In this document: one piece after another, positions 17,935 to 26,253 of the stretch
How positions within the stretch are numbered: position 1 is the stretch's first letter
Layout: every line of letters starts with the position of its first letter
Assembly: GCA_964474755.1 (NCBI GenBank)
Contig: CAYYUG010000010.1
Coordinates: 1-64,000, forward strand
Reading direction: 5' to 3'
Length of the DNA stretch: 64,000 nt
From: GCA-2717185 sp964474755
GTDB taxonomy: Bacteria; Pseudomonadota; Alphaproteobacteria; UBA8366; GCA-2717185
The notes under the pieces: model-generated
Seen by the model: the letters and a program-made list of their open reading frames with translations, nothing else
Databases searched by the model: none
Told to the model about the DNA's origin: nothing
Made by a program: the position numbers and the translations under genes

Positions 17935-20333
17935 AGTTTACCCTCGGCTGGCTGAAGGATCATCTCGAAATCGACGCACCGATCAACACGATTACTGATC
18001 AGTTGACTGCGCTCGGCCTTGAGCTGGAAGAACTGCATGACGCGGCTGCAGCCCTCCAGCCCTTCGTAGTGGGCGAGGTGATGTCTTGTGAGCAGCATCC
18101 GGACGCCGATCGTTTACGTGTCTGTGTCGTCGACACTGGCAGTGAGACGACCCAGGTCGTCTGTGGGGCGCCGAATGCGAGAGAGGGTATGAAAGGTGTA
18201 TTCGCGCCTTCCGGCACGTATATTCCCGGCACCGGTGTCAATCTCAAGTCAGCCAAAATTCGTGGCGTCGAATCGAATGGCATGCTGTGCTCGGAACGCG
18301 AGTTGGACCTGACGGACGATCACGAAGGCATCATCGAATTACCAGTCGACGCTCCGGTTGGGCTGTCCTATGTCTCTTATGCCGGGCTCGACGATCCTGT
18401 CATCGAGATAGCACTGACGCCGGATCGGGGCGACTGCGCCGGGGTGCGTGGCATTGCGCGCGACCTATCGGCGACTGGCATTGGAACGTTTAAGCCCTGG
18501 CCATACGAGATGGTAGAAGGCACATTTGACAGTCCGGTGCAGTGGGCGCGCGACCTCGGCGAGAATGGCAATGCTTGCCCGATGGTGGTCGGCCGCACCT
18601 TTCGCGGTGTGAAGAACGGCCCCAGCCCGCAATGGATGCAGGACCGGCTGCGTGCCATCGGCTTGCGGCCGATCTCCGCGCTGGTGGATATCACCAATTA
18701 CGTCACCATGGATCTCTGCCGGCCGTTGCACGTCTTTGACATCGCTAAACTGGATGGCGATACGCTCACCATGCGGTTCGCCAATACCGGCGAGAAGATC
18801 GAAGCTCTCGACGGCCGGACCTACACGCTGGAAGGCGGTATGGTTGTCATCGGCGATGGGAAGGGCCCGCAGGGTATTGGCGGCATCATGGGCGGAGCGC
18901 TGTCTGGTTGTAACGAGGATACAACAGATGTTTTCCTTGAGGTTGCACTGTTCGATACGGTTGGCACGGCAGCGACGGGTCGCAAGCTCTCTATTGAATC
19001 CGACGCGCGCTACAGGTTCGAGCGCGGCGTCGATCCAGGCTCTGCCCTGTGGGGTGCGGATGTGGCGACCAAGCTAATCCTTGAGATCTGCGGCGGCGAG
19101 GCAAGCCATCTGTCCATTGCGGGTGAGATGCCAGCACCGATGGCACCGATTTCTATGGATCCGAAACGGGTCGCTGCCCTTGGTGGACTGGACGTGCCGG
19201 TCGATGAATCGCAGCGCATTCTCGATGCACTTGGTTTTGAGACGAAGACCGAAGGCGGCCAGATCTTAGCCCAAGTCCCCAGTTGGCGCTTCGACGTGGA
19301 AGGCGAAGCTTGCCTAGTTGAAGAGGTATTGCGGGTGAACGGGTTCGACAATATCCCTGCTGTTCCGTTGGAGCGGGTGACCGCTCTATCGCGTCCAGCG
19401 GTGACCCTGCAGCAGCGACGCGTCGCGTTCGCCAAGAAGGTGTTGGCTGGCCGCGGTATGCTGGAAGCAGTAACCTGGTCCTTCATTCGTGAAACGCAGG
19501 CACATCTCTTCGGTTGGAGCGACGAAACGCTGCGCTTGGCCAATCCGATCAGTGCCGATCTCGATGTCATGCGCCCTTCGATATTGCCGAACTTGATAGC
19601 GGCTGTGGGCCGCAATGCCGACCGCGGGATCGGGGATAGCGCCCTTTTCGAAGTTGGCGCTGTCTGGAAGTCCGATACAATTGGTGGACAGGAGACCGTC
19701 GCATCTGGCGTCCGCGCTGGCTTGAGCGGCTCACGTCATTGGTCTGAGCGGCCCCGTGTCGTTGACGTGTTCGATGTTAAGGCGGACGCGATGGCGGTGT
19801 TGGGGGCGTGCGGAGGTCCGGTCGATAAGTTGCAGGCGACGCCGGATACGCCGAACTGGTATCATCCCGGGCGCTCTGGCGCGCTGCGCCTCGGCAAGAA
19901 CGTGCTTGCTTGGTTCGGTGAGATCCATCCGAAAATTCTCGAAGCCTTCGATGTACGTGGGCCGATCTCCGCTTTCGAAGTGTTCCTCGGGGCGGTCCCG
20001 CAGCCTAAGGAGAAGGCAAGCAAGTCGCGCCCGCTGCTCAAGGTCTACCCCTTTCAGCCGGTCAACCGCGACTTTGCCTTCGTCGTCGATCGGGAGGTGC
20101 CAGTGGCGAAGCTGATCGGCGCAATCCGCGTGGCCGATAAGAAGCTGGTTAGCGATATCCGTGTGTTCGATGTTTTTACTGGTGATGCGATTGGCAAGGG
20201 CATGAAGTCCGTAGCTCTGTCCGTTACCTTGCAGCCAGTTCAGGCGACGATGACCGACCAGGAGATCGACGCAGTGGCGGCGAAGATCGTTGCCAATGTT
20301 GAGAAACAGACAGGCGGTGTGCTACGCGGCTAA
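17931..20333 (+). CDS. pheT: Phenylalanine--tRNA ligase beta subunit
   Basis: Subunit of 800 residues, normal length. The order is an N-terminal EMAP/tRNA-binding domain (VGEVMSCEQHPDADRLRVC), the B3/B4 editing domain with the GDCAGVRGIARDLSA region, B5 (segment around residues 400-480), the catalytic-like core and a C-terminal ferredoxin-fold anticodon-binding domain (PFQPVNRDFAFVVDREVPV). The B3/B4 part hydrolyses mischarged Tyr-tRNA-Phe. The ATG at 17931 overlaps the pheS stop by four bases. It is the last gene of the operon. Confidence 0.98.
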   Translation: MKFTLGWLKDHLEIDAPINTITDQLTALGLELEELHDAAAALQPFVVGEVMSCEQHPDADRLRVCVVDTGSETTQVVCGAPNAREGMKGVFAPSGTYIPGTGVNLKSAKIRGVESNGMLCSERELDLTDDHEGIIELPVDAPVGLSYVSYAGLDDPVIEIALTPDRGDCAGVRGIARDLSATGIGTFKPWPYEMVEGTFDSPVQWARDLGENGNACPMVVGRTFRGVKNGPSPQWMQDRLRAIGLRPISALVDITNYVTMDLCRPLHVFDIAKLDGDTLTMRFANTGEKIEALDGRTYTLEGGMVVIGDGKGPQGIGGIMGGALSGCNEDTTDVFLEVALFDTVGTAATGRKLSIESDARYRFERGVDPGSALWGADVATKLILEICGGEASHLSIAGEMPAPMAPISMDPKRVAALGGLDVPVDESQRILDALGFETKTEGGQILAQVPSWRFDVEGEACLVEEVLRVNGFDNIPAVPLERVTALSRPAVTLQQRRVAFAKKVLAGRGMLEAVTWSFIRETQAHLFGWSDETLRLANPISADLDVMRPSILPNLIAAVGRNADRGIGDSALFEVGAVWKSDTIGGQETVASGVRAGLSGSRHWSERPRVVDVFDVKADAMAVLGACGGPVDKLQATPDTPNWYHPGRSGALRLGKNVLAWFGEIHPKILEAFDVRGPISAFEVFLGAVPQPKEKASKSRPLLKVYPFQPVNRDFAFVVDREVPVAKLIGAIRVADKKLVSDIRVFDVFTGDAIGKGMKSVALSVTLQPVQATMTDQEIDAVAAKIVANVEKQTGGVLRG

Positions 20334-20427
20334 TCTAACGCACAGAAATGGCTTCTGACTGCGATTGCAGTTGACGCAAGAGCACGACTCGGCGAGGCTG
20401 CGGCGTATACTCCATTCAGTCTGACTT

Positions 20428-21072
20428 ATGCCTGCCGTAAAAAAATCCTACACAATCCCCTGTTCCAGTGGTTTTCGCGACCGCGTACAGGCGCTAGCTA
20501 ATGTGCGCGATGTAAATGTTGGCGATTTGGCCCGTTCGGTCATGCTCGTTGTGCCAGCAGAGGCTATCGCGGCGACCGCGGATCCAGGCGAGCCGGCCGC
20601 TAACGACCGGGAGACCGTCGTCCTCAAATCAGGCCGGGGGGCGGGCAAGCCGTGGCGGCGTAAGCCGCGCCTGCAGGTCCGACTGCCCGCAGGACAGGAC
20701 GTGGTAACCCTGCGGCGGGCCCTCAACCTGGCACTTGCTATGGCCGAGGGCGAGCGCAGCGTAAAGGTTGAGTTGTACGGAAAGGAGAACAGTGTGGTCG
20801 AGCTTGACGTAGCGCTGAAGGAAATCGATCGGTTGCGCTCAATTGTCGGCGCACTGTCTTTTAAGTTGCTACCGCACGGCGTACGTACGCGTGGCGATGC
20901 TCACTACGTGTTGGGTTTCCCGGTGAACGCTAAACTTGGCTCCGATCTGGTTAAGTCCCGGTTTCGAATGTTGGCCTCGATCCACCATCCGGACAGCCCC
21001 TATGGGGACACGCGTCGCATGAGCCAGCTTAACCAGGCAATGGCGAAGTTTCGCTCGCTCGGCTACACCTGA
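20428..21072 (+). CDS. Protein with C-terminal J domain
   Basis: Protein of 214 residues. The last 60 residues form a DnaJ-type J domain: YVLGFPVNAKLGSDLVKSRF, then helix II and the HPD signature within SIHHPDSPYGD, then a helix III ending at the C-terminus. The N-terminal 150 residues contain a basic stretch and a helical region (ALKEIDRLRSIVGAL) with no recognised fold. The HPD motif stimulates Hsp70 ATPase, so it is probably a DnaK co-chaperone with a dedicated client domain. This C-terminal placement differs from DnaJ itself. It lies 94 bases after pheT and may be read through from that operon. Confidence 0.8.
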   Translation: MPAVKKSYTIPCSSGFRDRVQALANVRDVNVGDLARSVMLVVPAEAIAATADPGEPAANDRETVVLKSGRGAGKPWRRKPRLQVRLPAGQDVVTLRRALNLALAMAEGERSVKVELYGKENSVVELDVALKEIDRLRSIVGALSFKLLPHGVRTRGDAHYVLGFPVNAKLGSDLVKSRFRMLASIHHPDSPYGDTRRMSQLNQAMAKFRSLGYT

Positions 21073-21422
21073 TGGTGTAACCGACTGACGGCATTGGTAG
21101 GATCGCTCACCGGCTGATTGTGCACGGCGAAATCCCCCCGAGCCAGGTGTCTGTGTCCGTTTCCTTCGGAGACGCGTGGGCGCCTAGTCCGCAACGTGCC
21201 ATATATCGCGCCTAAATTCGCACCGACGGTGTGGATAATGGTCCTGTGTAACAATTTAAAAAAATTTATAGGCGAGTGATACACAATCAAAGTGTCACAG
21301 TAACCTTCAGCATTTTTCTTGTGTAAATAGAAAACTCTAAACAGGCTCGCGCGGCGATTTGGCACGTGGCTGTATGTACTTGATTTCCTTTATCATAAAA
21401 ATATGAACACACGGATCTATTT
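21073..21422. other. Intergenic stretch before ctaA, no gene seen
   Basis: About 350 bp that become strongly AT-rich towards ctaA, as expected for a promoter region. A 100-codon minus-strand frame crosses it but has no recognisable feature and runs into the J-domain gene. No RNA gene was recognised. Confidence 0.5.
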
Positions 21423-22433
21423 ATGACGGTTCCGGTCGCCAAGCCTATCGCGGTGTGGTTATTCATCTGCGCCAGTATGGTCGTCGCGATGATGATTATT
21501 GGTGCCATCACCCGCTTGACTGAATCCGGTCTCTCTATGGTCGAGTGGCGACCCCTGATCGGCACCTGGCCGCCGACCAATTCGGCGGAATGGCAGCGTG
21601 TTTTTGACCTCTATCGCCAGACTTCGGAATACAAGCTTACCAATGCCGGCATGAGCCTCGCTGAGTTCAAGACGATTTTCTGGTGGGAGTTCATTCACCG
21701 TCTTTGGGGCCGGCTGATCGGAATCGCCTTCGTCATGCCGTTCCTGTTTTTCTTGCTAACGAAACGGATTCCGGGCGGCTATACGCCACACCTCGTCGCG
21801 CTGTTCCTGCTCGGGGGACTGCAGGGCCTGATCGGCTGGTGGATGGTGAAGAGCGGCTTCGTCGACCGCACCGATGTAAGCCAGTACCGCCTGACTGTCC
21901 ATCTTGGCATGGCGTTTGGTATTTTGGGGTATTTGCTTTGGTTAGCACTGCGCCTGATTGTGCCGCGCACGTCGGTGCTCGCTGCGCCGCGGCGCTTGGC
22001 TTGGGGGGCGCTTGCCACCGTGTCGCTCACCATTTTAGCCGGTGGTTTGGTCGCGGGATTGAATGCGGGCATGACCTACAACAGCTGGCCGCTGATGGAT
22101 GGTGATATCGTACCGGCCGGGGTCCTCGAATTGTCCCCCTGGTGGTTGAACGGGGTCGAGAATGTGGCAACCGTTCAGTTCGATCACCGTCTACTCGCCT
22201 ATGTGAGCGTCCTTATGGTCCTCTGGTTATGGTTGTCCGTTTGCCGTTCTGCCGTCACGGCGCGCGCGCGGTTCGCTGCTAATATCATGGCAGTCATCGT
22301 TGTTGCACAAGTCACATTAGGCATCGCTACAATTCTGCTTGTAGTACCGCTTCCGCTAGCCGTGTTACATCAGGTGGGTGCGGCACTGCTGTTCTCGCTC
22401 ACCCTGTGGGTGACCTACGAGCTAAGCGGCTGA
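21423..22433 (+). CDS. ctaA: Heme A synthase (COX15/CtaA family)
   Basis: Polytopic membrane protein of 336 residues with about eight hydrophobic segments. The four heme-ligand His motifs expected for COX15-type enzymes are present: FIHRLWGR, LTVHLGMA, QFDHRLLAY and LHQVGAALL. The N-terminal ITRLTESGLSMVEWRP is characteristic of the alphaproteobacterial/mitochondrial type. It oxidises the C8 methyl of heme O to give heme A for aa3-type cytochrome oxidase, so the organism respires aerobically. The 3' end overlaps the convergent flippase-like gene by 35 bases. Confidence 0.96.
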   Translation: MTVPVAKPIAVWLFICASMVVAMMIIGAITRLTESGLSMVEWRPLIGTWPPTNSAEWQRVFDLYRQTSEYKLTNAGMSLAEFKTIFWWEFIHRLWGRLIGIAFVMPFLFFLLTKRIPGGYTPHLVALFLLGGLQGLIGWWMVKSGFVDRTDVSQYRLTVHLGMAFGILGYLLWLALRLIVPRTSVLAAPRRLAWGALATVSLTILAGGLVAGLNAGMTYNSWPLMDGDIVPAGVLELSPWWLNGVENVATVQFDHRLLAYVSVLMVLWLWLSVCRSAVTARARFAANIMAVIVVAQVTLGIATILLVVPLPLAVLHQVGAALLFSLTLWVTYELSG

Positions 22434-23313
22434 ACCACAACGCGCCACCCGGTAGGCCTGCTATCATGACCAGCACGCCTAGTGCGACAGAGACGGCGAG
22501 AGCGGGTGCGGCCGCTATTCCGAATAGCCCGAACAGCCAGATCAAACCGGCTTCACGCGGGCCCCAACCCCCAAAACTGATAGGCAAGCTGGTCAGCAGC
22601 AGCACTGGCGGCGTTAGTGCGAGTAGGAGGCCGAAGTCGGGCGCGAGACCGACCGACTGTGCTAACAGATAGGTTGCAAAGCCAGCACCGAGATGGATTA
22701 GTAGCGATTGACCCAGTATCCAGATACCACCGCGCGAAAATAGGACACGGCGTCCGGCTGCAGCGAAACAACCAAGTGCGGTAATCCAAGCAGTTGATGA
22801 TTTGGCTAATGGCGCGGCGAGCGGCAGAGCGCTGCTGCAGCACATTGCGAGGAAAGCCACGAACCAAAGTCCAGGATGCAAGGGGCCAGGCAGCAAAGCG
22901 AATCCCAGTGTAATAAGCGGGAGCAATGCCATTATCGCTGCCACACGCTCTAGTACGATCCCACTGGTCGCCGCGCCGGTAGTCGCCCCCTCTCTGTGCA
23001 GCAGCCAGACGCGCGCCGCATCGCCGACGATGGTGGTTGATAGGGTCTGGTTGAAGAACATAGAGATGAAGAATAGCTGCAGCGCTTTCGGCCAATTCAG
23101 GGTGCCGTCGAGAAGCACAATGATTGTCCGCCACCGCCAGGCGCTTAATACTCCGTGCATCAGCAACACAGCGAACGCAGCAGCGGCGAGACGCCAATCC
23201 ATATCTGTCATGTAGTTGAAAGCAGACGAGAGGTCGAAATGCATCCACAACCATGTTAGTAGGGCTGCAGAAATCACGATATTCAATCCGAGCAGCAGGG
23301 CCCGTTTAGGCAT
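22399..23313 (-). CDS. Flippase-like / LPG-synthase transmembrane domain protein
   Basis: About 304 residues starting at the ATG at 23313, eleven bases after the upstream gene's stop; an extension to 23373 would overlap that gene. It has seven or eight hydrophobic helices and the family pattern LMHGVLSAWRWRTIIVLL, FFNQTLSTTIVGDAARVWLLHR and SFGGWGPREAGLIW of the lysylphosphatidylglycerol synthase TM / YbhN (UPF0104) family. There is no C-terminal aminoacyl-transferase domain. Members are membrane proteins proposed to move lipid-linked substrates; the function is not proven. It is likely co-transcribed with the M20 amidohydrolase. Confidence 0.82.
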   Translation of the reverse strand: MPKRALLLGLNIVISAALLTWLWMHFDLSSAFNYMTDMDWRLAAAAFAVLLMHGVLSAWRWRTIIVLLDGTLNWPKALQLFFISMFFNQTLSTTIVGDAARVWLLHREGATTGAATSGIVLERVAAIMALLPLITLGFALLPGPLHPGLWFVAFLAMCCSSALPLAAPLAKSSTAWITALGCFAAAGRRVLFSRGGIWILGQSLLIHLGAGFATYLLAQSVGLAPDFGLLLALTPPVLLLTSLPISFGGWGPREAGLIWLFGLFGIAAAPALAVSVALGVLVMIAGLPGGALWFSRLARRSPTG

Positions 23314-23324
23314 AGGCGCTTGCC

Positions 23325-24557
23325 TTAATGCGCGCCGGCTCGGTCCAGAATTGCGTGCAACAGCACTTGACATCCGGCCGTGATGTCTTCAGGTGCCGCG
23401 TTCTCGATCTCGTTGTGGCTGATGCCGTCCTCGCAGGGTACAAAAATCATACCGGTAGGCGCGACCTTGGCCATGTAAACTGCGTCGTGTCCGGCGCCGC
23501 TGACGATGTCCATATGGGCGTAACCCCCAATCTCTGCGCCTTTACGCACCGCGTCTACGCATTCCGCGTCGAAGACAGTTGCGGGACAGGACCAGATCTG
23601 GTTGAAGTCGAGTTTTAGTGTGTTTGCCGTTGCGGCCTCCTCCGTGACCGCCCGCAGCGCCTCGTTCATCGTGGCCAGCCGCTCGTCGTCCGGATGCCGA
23701 AAATCGACTGTCAGGAATACCTCACCTGGGATCACGTTGCGGCTGTTTGGGGTCGATTCGATCATACCAACCGTGGAACATGCGCCTGGCTGGAAATCAT
23801 GGCCGATCTTGTTGACGGCCGTCACGATTGATGCCGCACCGACTAGTGCGTCACGCCTTACTGACATTGGGGTCGGACCCGCATGACTTTCCTGGCCAGT
23901 GAGTGTGATCTCATACCATCGCTGTCCTTGGACACCGCTCACGACGCCAATGGTCTTCTTCTGGTCCTCCAGGATTGGGCCCTGTTCGATATGTGCCTCG
24001 AAATACGCGGTTGCCGGCCGATTGCCGCAGCCTTCGCCACTGTAGCCGATGCGCTGCAGCTCGCCGCCTAGCGTGTTGCCTTCGCGGTCAGTGATCGCCA
24101 GAGATTCCTCGAGATCGAAAACACCGGCATAAGCGCCCGAACCGACCATTGAGGGCGCGAAGCGGCTTCCTTCCTCGTTTGTCCACACCACCACTTCGAC
24201 CGGCGCATCGGTCTCCACATCGGCGTCGTTAAGGGCCCGAACCACCTCTAGGCCGGCCAGCACCCCATAGGCGCCGTCAAACTTGCCGCCTGTCGGCTGG
24301 CTATCGAGATGGCTGCCCGTCATCACAGGTGGTAGGGACTTATTCCGGCCTGGCCGACGCGCGAATATGTTGCCGATGGCATCGTAGGTGACAGTGCAGC
24401 CCTCCGCTTCGCACCAGCGCGTGAATAGGTCGCGGCTGTCGCGGTCCAGATCGGTTAGCGCGAGCCGGTTGACCCCCCCCTTTTTAGTCGCGCCAATCTG
24501 TGCCATCTCCATGAGGCTGTTCCACAACCTCGAACCGTTTATTGTCAAATTTTCCAT
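23325..24557 (-). CDS. M20-family Zn hydrolase (N-carbamoyl-L-amino acid / allantoate amidohydrolase type)
   Basis: Protein of 410 residues. The metal ligands of the hydantoinase/carbamoylase M20 group are visible: His83 in TGSHLDSQ, Asp94 in GGKFDGAYGVL, the Glu pair in WTNEEGSRFAPSM, His in FEAHIEQGPIL and the late His in EDGISHNEIENA. Such enzymes cleave N-carbamoyl amino acids, ureidoglycolate or allantoate with release of ammonia and CO2. The neighbourhood (CoA-transferase, ThDP enzyme, MFS) does not fix the substrate. It is upstream of the flippase-like gene, separated by 11 bases. Confidence 0.9.
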   Translation of the reverse strand: MENLTINGSRLWNSLMEMAQIGATKKGGVNRLALTDLDRDSRDLFTRWCEAEGCTVTYDAIGNIFARRPGRNKSLPPVMTGSHLDSQPTGGKFDGAYGVLAGLEVVRALNDADVETDAPVEVVVWTNEEGSRFAPSMVGSGAYAGVFDLEESLAITDREGNTLGGELQRIGYSGEGCGNRPATAYFEAHIEQGPILEDQKKTIGVVSGVQGQRWYEITLTGQESHAGPTPMSVRRDALVGAASIVTAVNKIGHDFQPGACSTVGMIESTPNSRNVIPGEVFLTVDFRHPDDERLATMNEALRAVTEEAATANTLKLDFNQIWSCPATVFDAECVDAVRKGAEIGGYAHMDIVSGAGHDAVYMAKVAPTGMIFVPCEDGISHNEIENAAPEDITAGCQVLLHAILDRAGAH

Positions 24558-24768
24558 GCTTGCGAAACTCCGGATGTGCCGGTCAATAGATCATAACGCA
24601 TAGGGAGATACGATAAAGCGGGAAGGATCAGTCCTCGATCATCAGTTTGTGTAACGGGTTCCGCCAGCTGGTATCCTTGTCGATACACTACCTCGAATCC
24701 ACGCCCAAAATCAGGCTACGGACTGTTTTATCGGAACCTCCAATTTGCGGAGACCCTGCCTCAGTCTG

Positions 24769-26022
24769 TCACTTCACGGCCCCATCCTTCTTCAAGTCCT
24801 CTGCCGCCGTACCGTCAAGTTTTAACCAGTCTTGCAAAACCTCATCGGTGTGTTGGCCAAGCATGGGTGAAGCTTTGATGCGGGTCGGTCGGCCATCCAC
24901 ACGTACTGGCCAGGTTGGCATTTTGAACGGTTTGTGCTCCGAATGAACCATTGTCTGCATGATGCCACGCTGCTCGAAAGTGACGTCATTGTTGAGTTCC
25001 ATCGTATCCAGCACAGGCCCTACTGGAATGCCCTCCTCACCAATTTTTTGCATGGCCTCGAACTTGGACTGGGTGCGGGTCCAGGTGCTGACGATCTCGT
25101 CTACCTCTAACTCGTTCGCCACGCGGTCCTGCGGCGTCATATAACGTTCATCGCCAATCAGGTCCTCGCGCCCAACCACCTTTAACAATCGGTTCCAATG
25201 CTCTTGGTTCGCTGCGCTGGTCGAGATGTAGACATAGTCATTCGACCCACCAGGAGCGCAGGGGAACAACCCCTTCGGTGCTGACTGGGTGTCGGCTATC
25301 TTACTACCGGCCCGCCCCGCAGGTTTGCCAGTCCGGCCGGTAGTTGCAAAATTTGTACGCATATAGTGCAGAATTGCATCCTGCATGGCGACCTGCAGAT
25401 GATGTCCCTCGCCGGTTTCCTTGCGTTTGTTGAGAGCACTCACAATGGTGAAAGCCATCACCATGCCTGTTCCCGTATCCCCTATGGAAATGCCAGGCCG
25501 GGTTGGTGGGCCGTCCGCCTCGCCGGTGACGCTGAAGGTGCCACCAGAAGCCTGGGCGATCATGTCGAAAGCGAGGTTCTTCTCGTATGGGCTGCCTTCG
25601 CCGAAGCCCTTGATCTGAGCGTAGATGATGCCGGGATTGATTTCCTTTACTACCTCATAGGACAGACCGAGTCGTTCGATGGCGCCTGGTGCGAAGTTCT
25701 CCACCATCACGTCAGCTCTGCTGATCATATCCTTAACCAGGGCGAGGCCCTTCTCTGACTTCAGATTAACTGCGATAGATTTCTTGTTAGCGTTGAAGAC
25801 ATGAAAGTAATAGGGGTCATCATCTGGTTGGCCAGGACGCAACCTACGACCGGGGTCGCCGAGCTTCGGGTTCTCAACCTTAACCACGTCGGCACCCATC
25901 CAGGCCAGCGCCTCGGTGCAAGTGGTGCCGGCCTCGAACTGGGTAAAGTCGACGACCTTTATATTTTCCAGAAACTTGAAGTCGGCAATATCTGCAACGA
26001 GTGCAGCGGTAGTATCCGGCAT
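24769..26022 (-). CDS. CaiB/BaiF family CoA-transferase (formyl-CoA:oxalate type)
   Basis: Class III CoA-transferase of 417 residues. It shows KVVDFTQFEAGTTCTEALAWMGADVVKVENP near the N-terminus, the catalytic Asp in LAFDMIAQASGG (about residue 153), and the RPGISIGDTGTGMVMAF segment. The enzyme moves CoA between carboxylic acids through an aspartyl-CoA thioester. Overall sequence resembles the formyl-CoA:oxalate branch, but the substrate cannot be fixed. The ThDP gene 231 bases upstream on the same strand suggests the pair activates and then cleaves a hydroxy- or oxo-acid CoA ester. A strong hairpin lies between them. Confidence 0.88.
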   Translation of the reverse strand: MPDTTAALVADIADFKFLENIKVVDFTQFEAGTTCTEALAWMGADVVKVENPKLGDPGRRLRPGQPDDDPYYFHVFNANKKSIAVNLKSEKGLALVKDMISRADVMVENFAPGAIERLGLSYEVVKEINPGIIYAQIKGFGEGSPYEKNLAFDMIAQASGGTFSVTGEADGPPTRPGISIGDTGTGMVMAFTIVSALNKRKETGEGHHLQVAMQDAILHYMRTNFATTGRTGKPAGRAGSKIADTQSAPKGLFPCAPGGSNDYVYISTSAANQEHWNRLLKVVGREDLIGDERYMTPQDRVANELEVDEIVSTWTRTQSKFEAMQKIGEEGIPVGPVLDTMELNNDVTFEQRGIMQTMVHSEHKPFKMPTWPVRVDGRPTRIKASPMLGQHTDEVLQDWLKLDGTAAEDLKKDGAVK

Positions 26023-26108
26023 GTCGGGCTTCCCTTACTGGCTAGTGGCGTGAGATGTGCGGGGTTCAGCAACAAGGTTGGCACAGTTGGCAGGGTTAGG
26101 GAAAGAAC

Positions 26109-26142
26109 CGGCGCGTGAGAACGAATTTTTTCTCACGCGCCG
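26109..26142 (-). terminator. Strong 13-bp hairpin between ThDP and CoA-transferase genes
   Basis: The arms CGGCGCGTGAGAA (26109-26121) and TTCTCACGCGCCG (26130-26142) are perfectly complementary with an eight-base AT-rich loop. It lies in the 231-bp space downstream of the ThDP gene and upstream of the CoA-transferase, both minus strand. No U-tract follows directly on the minus strand, so it may be a factor-dependent terminator, an mRNA-stabilising or processing element, or an attenuator. Confidence 0.5.
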
Positions 26143-26253
26143 TAGACCATGTCTTATGCTGGTTAATCCCTAAAAAACCAGCTGATCAACTTCTGTTCTA
26201 CCCTCTATAACAGATCCACCTCACATATAGGCAGTCTGTCCAGAGGTAACGTA

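Noticed and set aside
21063..21365. Minus-strand 100-codon frame between the J-domain gene and ctaA
   Set aside because: Overlaps the J-domain gene's end, has no domain, and lies in the AT-rich promoter region.
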